The notes beneath the pieces were generated by a model that had not been told where the DNA came from, did not search any database, and saw only the letters and a list, made by a program, of their open reading frames with translations. This document shows positions 9,004 to 16,360 of a DNA stretch of 16,360 nt, piece by piece; within the stretch, counting starts at the first letter, position 1, and each line of letters opens with the position of its first letter. A program made the translations under genes and the position numbers. The DNA comes from Willaertia magna (taxonomy: Eukaryota; Heterolobosea; Eutetramitea; Acrasida; Naegleriidae): the NCBI GenBank assembly GCA_902984215.1, contig CADWAF010003666.1, positions 1 to 16,360 of the forward strand, read 5' to 3'.

Positions 9004-10801
9004 ATGGTTTTTGATTTAAACAAACAAATGAGTAGTAATGACCGTTGTGGTGCATTACCTCCTCACTTTCACATTCTATTTTGTTTACGAACGAAAGAAG
9101 ATAGAAAATTAATTGATTATTCTAGTAGATGTTTTCAATCCGTTCTTTTTAATACAACCTGCGATTATCTTAATGTAATTAATGAAGTAGTCAACCAAGG
9201 TATTGACATTAACTTGGTTGATACCGGTAATAACCATAATAACATTAATGAAGAAGAAGAAAGAAATTTATGGTTAGAAAGAAATAAAGATTGTATTAAT
9301 ATTGATTTAGATTATTTTATTATTATTCAAGTTGGTAATTATTCAACCTTAACTGCAATTGAAAATGATTTAAAAAATTTACAATTTTTATTTTCAAATT
9401 TATTTAAAGAAAATAATCATAAAATTTTATTATTTAACAAGGAAATAAAAAGTAAATTAGATTTTCCATATTTAATAAATAATATTAGAAAATTAGAATG
9501 GAATGTAACAAATATTTATCAAAAAATGTTTTATACAAAAAATTTATTAAATTGGTTACAAAAGAATAAAATAATTAAAGATTTTACATTTTCAGTAAAT
9601 GATAAATCTTTAAAACAATATTTTACTTTACAAAACTTTACAAATAACAATTACAAAACAAAATCTGAAAATACAAACAACAATAATTATACCCAAATCA
9701 ATACCATTTTAGAACAAATACCAATAAGAAAAATAGTTCACCATTTACATTTAAACCTATCAACAGATAACCATCCATGTCAATGTATAACTTGTAGTAA
9801 AGCATTAATCACTCCAGTTGAAGATTACCATCCATTTACAACTGAATTTATCTCTCCAAATTCACCAATTGATAAAACTAGAGTTTGTGTTCATTGTAGG
9901 AAATCTTGTCATTTATGTAAACAATTTATTATTTTATTATCAACGGGAAGTTATAATCCCGTACATTTAGGTATGTAAGATTTAAATAATTTTAACTTTA
10001 TTTTTGTAATTTAATTTTTGTAAAATAGGTCACGTGAATGTCTTTAAAGCAGCAAAACACTTTCTGGAGAATGAACAAATGGAATTATTACAACAGATTG
10101 ATAATAAATCAGAAATTATACATCAACAAGTTAAAGAACATGAAAATATAAATGAAAAGAATTATTTACAAAATTTTGAATATTGGTCAACTTGGTTACA
10201 ACAAAGAGATTGTAAAGTAGTTGGGGCATATTTTTCACCGAGTCATCAAAACTATGTAAATAACAAAATGAAAGAAAAGAAAAGTTGGAGTATTCCATTA
10301 AAAGAAAGATGTTTACTAATAGATTTAGCAACAGAAGAAAATAGTTACATTACAAGTAGTTGTTGGGAAGGAAATCAAAAAGATTTTTATACTTTTAGTG
10401 AAATTACAAATGCTTTCACTCAAATAATGTTAAGTGAACATCATCCAATAAGGATTTTATTTGAGATTAAAAATTATGATAACTTTACAACAAGGAATTG
10501 TACAACAAATGATTTTGAAAATAATAATTTATTTCCTTTAGATATTTCTTCAAATGTTTTACCAGTTACAGTTTCATGGAATCCTTTTCACACGTTACAG
10601 TTTTGTTATATTGGTGGAGCGGATTTAATGTCAATGGCGGGAAGTAATTTAATTTATAAGGATTATGTGTTTACTACTTGTGTAGCTAGGAAGGGTTCTT
10701 CTCGTAAGGCGATTAAGAAGATTGGTGTGGATTGTGAAACGTTTTTGAATTCTAGTCTTTCAAAAACTTGCCAGTTGTCGCCTCCCAAATTCAAGATGTA
10801 G
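9004..10801 (+). CDS. NMNAT: NMN adenylyltransferase-like protein with Cys-rich N-terminal extension, C-terminus replaced; join 9004..9970, 10029..10801
   Basis: Splicing gives 579 residues. The nucleotidyltransferase core starts at LLSTGSYNPVHLGH (311-324; the GSxNPxHxGH ATP-binding motif spans the intron). It continues with KVVGAYFSPSHQNYVN, SWSIPLKERCLLIDLA and FCYIGGADLMSM, then VARKG near the end, as in eukaryotic NMN/NaMN adenylyltransferases of NAD synthesis. The expected C-terminal SSTxxR (ISSTxIR) motif and final helices are missing. Instead the frame runs through about ten unrelated residues to TAG inside an aldehyde dehydrogenase fragment, so the gene is probably broken at about 10765-10785. 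Residues 1 to about 255 are unrecognised. They are followed by Cys259, 261, 264 and Cys295, 298, 302, 305, a likely zinc site just before the core. The ATG at 9004 directly follows TAG in a Y-rich acceptor-like context, so an upstream exon is possible. Confidence 0.82.
9971..10028 (+). other. Intron of NMNAT-like gene (58 bases)
   Basis: It begins GTATGT and ends AAAATAG. It interrupts the HxGH nucleotide-binding motif, splitting the Gly codon; splicing restores it exactly. Confidence 0.92.
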
Positions 10802-11015
10802 TTTAGAAGAAATATTTGGACCTGTCATTGTCGTACATCCTTTTAAAACAGAAGATGAAGCATTGGAAATGGCCAACTTAGTTTCTTATGGATTAAGTGC
10901 AAGTGTATTTACAAATAATTTATCTCGTGCTCATAGATTTAGTGATGAATTAGAATGTGGTATGGTTTGGGTAAATACATGGTTATTAAGAGATTTAAGA
11001 ATTTCTATTACATAA
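10785..11015 (+). pseudogene. Aldehyde dehydrogenase fragment (near C-terminus of catalytic domain)
   Basis: In the frame +1 to the NMNAT-like gene, 75 codons read PNSRCSLEEIFGPVIVVHPF, then KTEDEALEMANLVSYGLSAS, then VFTNNLSRAHR and GMVWVNTWLLRDLR. This is unmistakable NAD-dependent aldehyde dehydrogenase sequence, around the E-E-I-F-G-P motif and the NN-x-x-YGL-x-x-x-V-x-T block. The TWLLRDLR ending points to the 2-aminomuconate/2-hydroxymuconate semialdehyde dehydrogenase (ALDH8A1-like) group. The family continues with a PFGG-x-x-x-SG-x-G motif, but here the frame turns to Ile-Ser-Ile-Thr and stops at 11013. Both ends are therefore cut: the 5' end against NMNAT, the 3' end at about 11000 next to the broken element. 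Without the catalytic Cys region it cannot be active. Confidence 0.88.
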
Positions 11016-13277
11016 AAAACTGCACAAATTACAGATAGTATAATACAATGTTATCATTTATGTCCAACAAAGGATCCCTTGATAACATGTAACATAACTC
11101 TTTCTTGACATTCTCCTCTGTCCAACCCATATTTAACAATTTTTCGTAACTCCCAAGAGAAGTATTTCTGACAATACTTATATTAGGGTTAAGGTCCCTA
11201 CCATAAAAATCTACCATTTTATGGAGTAAAAACTTAACTGTGCGCTTATGGATACTGTTAATACTCTTATAAATAATATACATATCATTGTCATTTTCTG
11301 CTAATCTATTACTTAAATTTAAATACATAATAATGGAATTAAATAATTTCAAGCATTTCTCATGTGAATGCTCAAAAACATAATTATCTTCTTTGTTGTC
11401 TTTGTCAATTTTGCATAAGTTAAAACCAAAATCATGAAAAGAAACTTTTCTATTCTTGCTAATAAATAATATTTGTTTCTCTGTTAATTTGTTTTTTATC
11501 ATTTTATTATAAATGTTTATCAAAGCATCCACTTTCTTTTTTATATTTAGCTTCCACAATTTAAATTTAGAGTGATCAATGTTATTTGTCAATTTCTTTC
11601 AATTATAAGAAGCAAGTCCACTAATATTATTTTCCTTTAAAACTTTAATAACAATTCTTAAATCATTGGAAAATTCTCTTAAAATGTGATTTATATTACT
11701 GAAACAATATCTTACTATATAACCTGAACACTTATTTGGTTTACTAATATTATATTCATTTAACAACACAGCATGATCGTAGTGAAGCATATACTTATTA
11801 ATATCAAATATAGGAAACCTCTGAATAGCTAATTTTAAATCTCTAAGGAAATCTTTTGTAAAATACGTCTTTAAATATTTAATTCCAACTCGTGCATTAT
11901 CTTTTAAAATTATTTCATTCTTGTTGTTAAAAAAAAAATTATTTACTAGCTCACTAAAATTACTCTTATCTGTTACACTACAGTCTTTATGATAAGATAC
12001 GTAAGCATTTGCAGGGACTTTAAAATGCAATAGATTAAAATCATTTGTAAAATAAACTTTAATACTATTACTATTGCTACTAAAAAAACTTTTTAAATAT
12101 TTTATAACTATGCTAACAATATCTGATCCGCTATATTCTAAAAAATTATTATCCATAGCCTTTCTAATCGATAACCATAACTTAACTAAATCTTGTAAAG
12201 TTTGAGTAAATTCTAATTTAAAGGAATTAAAAATATTGTAAATAATTGTATTTTCTTCAGTATACTTTTCTAAAAAATTAGGAGTACAACCAAAAATTTT
12301 GTAATAACATTCTAGTACAAAGTTATTTAATAAATCTAAAGAAACGTAAACTCTTTCTTTAGATGTAATTCTACTGTCAAAGTTGTTGTAATACATTAAA
12401 ATGTTGTCTTTTAAAACATTTATATCATTACAATAAGGAACAAAAGGATTAATATGATGCATTGATTCGTTTCTATATTCATTCATCACTTTAATAAACG
12501 TCTCATTGTAGTTTGGAATAATATTAAATGAATGAATCTTAAGATAATATAATCTAGGCTCTTTATCTGTTTTAGTAATTGTAACAGCTACATCTTTTAT
12601 AAATGTAATACCTTCATTAAAGTCATTGTAATTTGGATAATTTGTTTTAATGTAATTAATAATTTCCTCTTTTGTAAAGCACTTATTTTCAGATGCTAAA
12701 GCCTTATAAATGTATGAAAGGTGGCTATCATACATTTTGAAACATAAATGAACTTTGTTAGCAAAAGTATTATTTTCCAAGTCTGCACTAGGTGAAGTAA
12801 AATTTAAAATATCTTTTTCAGATAACGGCATGCTATCATTAGGCTTGTACTTGAGACTTAATTGATAACAATTAATGCATATTTCATCTCTTTGTTCTAA
12901 ACCACTAATGAAATAACCGTGTAACTCTATATTTTTAATATTAACTATTCTTGAATTTATATTAATTTTCCAAGTTTTACACCCAGAGCACAAAAAATCG
13001 TGGGACCTTCGATAGTATTTTTCTTTACAGTAACAACTGTTACATATTTTTCCGTAGGTAAGCTTGACATTTGGAAGTTTATCCTCACAGTAATTAATAT
13101 AATCACTTATATTTTCATAATTAATCCAACAAAGGTTGCTATTTTTGTCTAACATCTTATTACAAAGAACGCATTTTGTGTTACTGAAAGGTATTTTCAA
13201 TAACTGTTTATATTTACTAATAATATTGTTATGTTTATATGAAAACTCTTTAACTTCTTTGTAATCAACATAGCTCC

Positions 13278-13316
13278 CTAATTGTTTATATGATAATTTA
13301 TTTTAAATACAAATAC
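13278..13316 (-). other. Possible 39-base intron in the broken gene
   Basis: The minus strand here begins GTATTT and ends ATTAG. Its length is a multiple of three, and removing it deletes the in-frame TAA at 13303-13305 while keeping the frame. It is shorter than the three well-supported introns (57-90 bases) and its donor is weaker, so a plain nonsense codon is as likely. Confidence 0.25.
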
Positions 13317-13937
13317 TGGTAGCTATAATGATGCATTTTTGGCTATAATTAATATCTTTCCACTTGAATTTTCCATCCACTATTCCATTTAAATTTATGT
13401 TATATACCAAAAGCTTTTCCTTACAACTAATTTTAGTAACCTGATTGTTATTATTGTCATATTTAATTAATTGATAATATCTATTAATATCTTTTTCAAA
13501 CAACACTTCTTTGCGTTTTTGTTTTAATACAGTTTTTATATATGCTAATTTGGTTTCAGGTTTTTATAAAAATCTTTGACAATATCAAAGATTTTCTCTG
13601 GTTTGCTTTTTACATTCTTAATATGCTCAAAAGTTATTATAACGGCTTGTGTCACAGAAATTTTTGGGTCTTCTTCACTCTCATACATATTAAAAGAATA
13701 ACCAGTATTTTGAGTATCTAAATTAATCAAATCATTACTATCACTATTATCATTAATAGAAATATCATTATAACTATTACCACCATTACTATCAACATCA
13801 ATACTTTTAAAATATAGATAAAATTGTTCAATTTCATTTTTATAATTTTTAATAAAGTAGTTTAAATTATTCATACCAAAATATGTAGCATTACTGATAT
13901 TCTTTTTTATATACCTATAAAAAACAACATAAGCTGC

Positions 13938-13949
13938 TTTTTTTTTTTT
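13938..13949 (-). other. 12-base homopolymer at a reading-frame break
   Basis: A run of twelve T on the plus strand (A on the coding strand). One more A would join the two flanking reading frames. It could be a real indel, a slippage-prone site that is corrected by transcription or translation slippage, or a base-calling error. Confidence 0.75.
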
Positions 13950-14467
13950 ATCTTAATATTACGCCAACATACTTTATTATTTTGTATTTCTTCAAAGTTG
14001 GTAATATTTTTAATTATCTTTTTATAATCTATTGTTTGTTGATTATTATTTTTATTATTTTTGTGAATTCCACAAGGTAATTTAGTTGATGTACAAATTT
14101 TACTATATACATTTTTTGGACTACTACTTTTACTATTAGTGAACGAGGAATAATCTTTAGAAGTTGTATTATTTGAATTGTTTAAAGTTACTTCTTCCAT
14201 AACGTCTAATTCATCATCCATAAGACTTTCATTATATTCTTCAAAATAATTACTATCATTATCAGAGTTATCTTCAATATAATCACTGTCACTGTCTGAA
14301 ATAACAATAACTGGTATTTTCTTAATGTTATGTTTTTTCACACCTTGTTTTTTAACCTTAATAGTGCTGTGTTTGTTTTTTATTTTCTTAAATTTTATCA
14401 GTTGACTTATTTTTAATATTATTTTTGTTAAAATTGATTTTTGATAAATAATAATTTTTATAATCTT

Positions 14468-14749
14468 TTAAATATCAGTTCAATTCAATATTGTAAATAT
14501 TATTTAGGTAAATATTATTTATTTGACAATGACCTTAAAATTAAAGTAGCTGTTTTAATTTAAAATAATTAAAAATAAATAATTTATAAAGTTATTTACA
14601 TATTTATTGAAGATACTTTTTAGTGAAAGTATTTATTTAAATTGAATTTATTTATTTTATATATTTATTTTTTTACCATATTTAAAGGTTATTTTTTTTG
14701 AATGAATTTATAAAAATATACAATAAGGCAATTAAAAAACAAATATTTT
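14468..14749. other. Very AT-rich spacer
   Basis: Nearly pure A/T with repeated TATTTATT and AATAAATAA words and no open frame of note. It lies upstream of the broken long gene and downstream of the small minus-strand relic, so it may hold the old promoter of the former. No inverted terminal repeat can be made out. Confidence 0.5.
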
Positions 14750-15151
14750 TTATTTAACAATTATAAAAATATACAAAATAAAATAATTATTTAGTTTTTT
14801 TTTTGTTTTTCTCTTTTTTCTTTTTGTTTCTTTGTTTTTTTGTTTATATAATAATAATGGTGGAATACTATCATTGTCTTTGTTCTTAACAAGGTTACTA
14901 TTAAGATTGGAAGAAGTTGTTAAGGCAATTTGTGATAATAAATTGTATCTTATATGAGATTGCTGTTGTTTTTGTTATTGTAATTGTTTTTCATCAGTAT
15001 TTCCTAATGTTACACTCTCTTGTTCTTGTTTTTTTTCTTTTTTATTATTTATTGATGAATTGGAAGTAGAAGAATCTTCAGAGCTAACGTTGTTGTTATT
15101 GTAATTAATTAAATTGTTATTAATTTTACTTATTTTTTATTTTCTTTTCAT
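14750..15151 (-). pseudogene. Small Asn/Ser/Lys/Gln-rich frame with two internal TAA codons
   Basis: From ATG at 15151 the minus strand reads 134 codons to TAA at 14752-14750, interrupted by TAA at 15139-15137 (codon 5) and 14977-14975. The three segments are in one frame. Around the second stop the codons are CAA-TAA-CAA-AAA-CAA-CAG-CAA, so a CAA-to-TAA change in a Gln run explains it simply. The product is low-complexity: Asn/Ser-rich first (NNNNVSSEDSSTSNSSINN), Gln/Glu/Lys in the middle, then SHIRYNLLSQIALTTSSNLN, a basic KETKRKKRKTKKK cluster that could be a nuclear localisation signal, and a hydrophobic end. No family is recognised. It is divergent from the small gene at 15390 and could be a recently dead gene or two exons with odd splicing. 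Confidence 0.45.
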
Positions 15152-15389
15152 TTCTTTCTGTTTTTTTTAATATTATAAAAAAAGTAAATTAATTAATTTT
15201 AAAAGTGCTTTTTTAAACAATGTATTTATTATCAATTTTGTGCATTTTAGAAAGATTACTAAAAATGTTAACCCGTCAATTAGATTTTTAGAAATCTATT
15301 AAGGTAAATGATAAAAACTAAGTTTGTATTGATTTGAATATAAATTAAATTTTGATTCCTTTTTTTAAGTTTTTCAAAATTAAGAAAGA
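15152..15389. promoter_or_regulatory. Divergent spacer between two small frames
   Basis: A 238-base AT-rich region between the minus-strand ATG at 15151 and the plus-strand ATG at 15390, presumably carrying both promoters. T-runs occur on the 15160-15180 and 15358-15366 sides. No named motif is visible. Confidence 0.3.
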
Positions 15390-15770
15390 ATGAAAGAAAA
15401 ATCATTACCACTTAATAGTAATTTAAATTTAACAAATAATCCTATTAGCACTTTACAAAAGAGTAACAATAATGACAATCAGCTTCAGGGGGATGAAATT
15501 GAATTGGAAAAGGAAGAGATGAATAGTGAAAAAATTATAAATATCGAAGAAATAATTCAAAATGCTCAAGAAACAAAGGACCAAAGTTATATTTTATTGC
15601 CTCATAAAAAAAAGTATTCATTGAAGCATAAAAGAACTTTATTTGAATATACTAATAAGCAATAGCAGTTATTGGATTATTCACATGAGAAAAATGAAGA
15701 AGAGGTTGAAGCACAAGTAGAAGCTGATACCTATCAAGTATCTGATGATTTAAAGAAGAGGAAATTGTAA
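15390..15770 (+). CDS. Small Lys/Glu-rich protein; TAG at 15663 in readthrough context, extension to 15770
   Basis: The first ATG (15390) opens 91 codons to TAG at 15663-15665. The same frame continues for 34 more codons to TAA at 15768-15770. The extension is charged like the body (Glu/Lys/Asp-rich, ending KKRKL), which argues that both parts are one coding sequence of 126 codons. The body is Asn/Leu/Ser-rich at the start, then has an acidic stretch (DEIELEKEEMNSEK) and a basic one (HKKKYSLKHKR), so it may be a nucleic-acid- or chromatin-binding small protein; no domain is recognised. The stop is flanked as CAA-TAG-CAG-TTA, matching the classical leaky UAG-CAR-YYA signal. Alternatives are simple premature stop (CAG to TAG) or a short 91-residue protein. 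The neighbourhood of broken genes favours decay. Confidence 0.45.
15660..15671 (+). promoter_or_regulatory. Candidate stop-codon readthrough signal
   Basis: CAA TAG CAG TTA fits the UAG-CAR-YYA consensus known from tobacco-mosaic-type readthrough, including the preceding CAA. The frame beyond is open for 34 codons. Confidence 0.4.
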
Positions 15771-15945
15771 TAAATTTGATCTATTTAGTTGATTTATTTG
15801 TGTCTATGTGTGCGTGTGTTGATAATTGATAAAAATTATAACGTGTGAGAAATAAATGGTTTATAATTGTGTTGTTTATTTTTGTCACACTTTTTTTTTT
15901 ACAAAAGTATTTACAAGAGGGAGGGTAATGAAAATGAAATGTTAA
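15771..15945. other. Spacer downstream of small gene
   Basis: AT-rich, with a short TG-rich patch (15800-15820) and a T run at 15891-15900. Likely 3' untranslated and terminator region; nothing else is seen. Confidence 0.35.
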
Positions 15946-16215
15946 TTAATCTATTGGATAATCTTATTCCTTATTATTTACTAATAAACATAAAGTATAT
16001 GAAACTTTCATTAATTGATCCTTTGTATTGTTTTTAACATAATTCCATAATTAATAAAAAGATACTTTCATTTTCCCTGCTATGTACATTAAGATTGCAA
16101 TACTTTCTTCATTCTTGAAATTCTCAATGAGATTAGGGTTTGAGGTATAGATGACAAAACTATCAATTATTTCAATATCTTCTTTTTCTTCAAAGTTTTC
16201 ATCTTTAACATTGTT
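15946..16215 (-). pseudogene. Interrupted coding relic
   Basis: On the minus strand, 54 codons are open from 16215 to 16054 (preceded by TGA at 16218-16216), then TAA at 16053-16051, then 28 codons in the same frame to TAA at 15966-15964, then five more codons to TAA at 15948-15946. The translation looks protein-like on both sides of the first TAA: an acidic start (KDENFEEKEDIEIIDSFVIY), NPNLIENFKNEESIAILMYI, and after the stop LWNYVKNNTKDQLMKV. There is no good ATG start. The family is not recognised. It resembles its neighbours in being one frame broken by stops, so decay of a once intact gene is likely. Confidence 0.4.
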
Positions 16216-16360
16216 TCAAACATAGAAATTTGCAGTACAATGTTTTTAGCAGTTCTATAATTTTTTTAAAGAAAAAAAAACAAGGGTTTTTTTATAGAAA
16301 TTTGTAAAATCTATATAAATTATACTGTTAACTATATAATTTATACTTTCTAAAAAAAAT
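16216..16360. other. Right edge, no gene seen
   Basis: The frame of the preceding relic is open ten codons further upstream (16219-16248) beyond the TGA, then stops. The remaining ~110 bases are A/T runs with no feature I can support. Confidence 0.4.

Larger units (their letters stand above)
11029..14467 (-). pseudogene. Broken long gene of unknown family (about 1,100 codons), zinc-binding, possibly a mobile-element protein
   Basis: Reading on the minus strand from 14467, successive open stretches (to 13907, 13874-13545, 13506-13303, 13200-11599, 11592-11029) belong to one coding sequence. The first join needs one extra A in the 12-A run at 13938-13949. The second needs one extra base near 13561-13565. 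The third and fourth breaks are single in-frame stops (TAA 13303-13305, TGA 11599-11601) with the same frame open on both sides. The N-terminal part is acidic and Ser/Asn-rich with VIVISDSDSD at 14311-14282. The middle part (from 13200) has Cys pairs at relative residues 10/13, 53/56, 71/74 and 108/111, suggesting two zinc ribbons. The rest is Lys/Asn/Tyr-rich and mostly helical. No ATG precedes 14221 in frame, so the true start is lost or spliced. I recognise no transposase, polymerase or integrase motif. Confidence 0.7.

Noticed and set aside
8858..9055. 65-codon minus-strand open frame
   Set aside because: Overlaps ML exon 2 and the NMNAT start on the opposite strand, both of which have family support.
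10131..10331. 66-codon minus-strand open frame
   Set aside because: Antisense to NMNAT exon 2; no recognisable protein.
11029..15770. Reassigned stop codons (TAA/TAG as Gln) to explain in-frame stops
   Set aside because: Intact genes in the same window end in TAA or TGA exactly at family C-termini (for example PIG-V after PWT) and have no internal TAA/TAG over hundreds of codons; the broken region also contains TGA and frameshifts.
10990..16360. Terminal inverted repeats bounding a DNA transposon
   Set aside because: The sequence just right of 11000 was compared by eye with the inverted right part of the window; only short AT-rich matches appeared.
1..16360. tRNA, rRNA or CRISPR array
   Set aside because: No A/B-box-like pairs, rRNA blocks, or regularly spaced direct repeats were seen on either strand.

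Overview
This window looks like nuclear DNA from an AT-rich eukaryotic microbe. The evidence is short spliceosomal introns (57, 90 and 58 bases, GTAAGT/GTATGT to ATAG), Asn/Gln-rich low-complexity protein segments, eukaryote-only genes (PIG-V, casein kinase 1), an RCC1-repeat protein and an ML-domain lipid-binding protein. A free-living amoeba is the best guess. The short introns and RCC1 and ML genes would suit a heterolobosean (Naegleria relatives), while the poly-Asn/Gln tracts would suit a dictyostelid. The sequence alone does not settle this. The standard genetic code fits all intact genes, which end in TAA, TGA or TAG.

Left two thirds (1-10.8 kb): a compact, ordinary gene-rich region. 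In order it holds a partial small secreted Cys-rich protein (minus), the GPI mannosyltransferase PIG-V (plus, one intron), a casein kinase 1 family kinase with a long Gln/Asn-rich N-terminus (plus), a DEDDh 3'-5' exonuclease with a presumed mitochondrial presequence (minus), a SPRY-domain protein (minus), an RCC1-repeat protein (minus) followed by a decayed copy of one of its repeats, a secreted ML-domain protein (plus, one intron) and a nicotinamide mononucleotide adenylyltransferase-like protein (plus, one intron). The last has a novel-looking ~300-residue N-terminus ending in a Cys cluster. These genes belong to unrelated pathways (GPI anchors, signalling, organelle DNA/RNA turnover, lipid binding, NAD synthesis) and show no functional clustering.

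Right third (10.8-16.4 kb): the character changes. The NMNAT-like gene loses its expected C-terminus and runs into an out-of-frame piece of an aldehyde dehydrogenase, which is itself cut off at about 11000. Beyond this lies a 3.4 kb minus-strand stretch that reads as one long, broken protein of about 1,100 residues: two single-base frameshifts in or near A runs and two in-frame stops. It has a SUMO-interaction-like acidic N-terminus and several CxxC zinc-binding pairs, and I do not recognise its family. Then come a minus-strand reading frame with two internal TAA codons, a divergent plus-strand Lys/Glu-rich small gene whose TAG sits in the classical CAA-TAG-CAG-TTA readthrough context, and another interrupted minus-strand relic at the edge. 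The best reading is a rearrangement and mobile-element graveyard. Homopolymer sequencing errors or an assembly junction are a serious alternative for some of the breaks.
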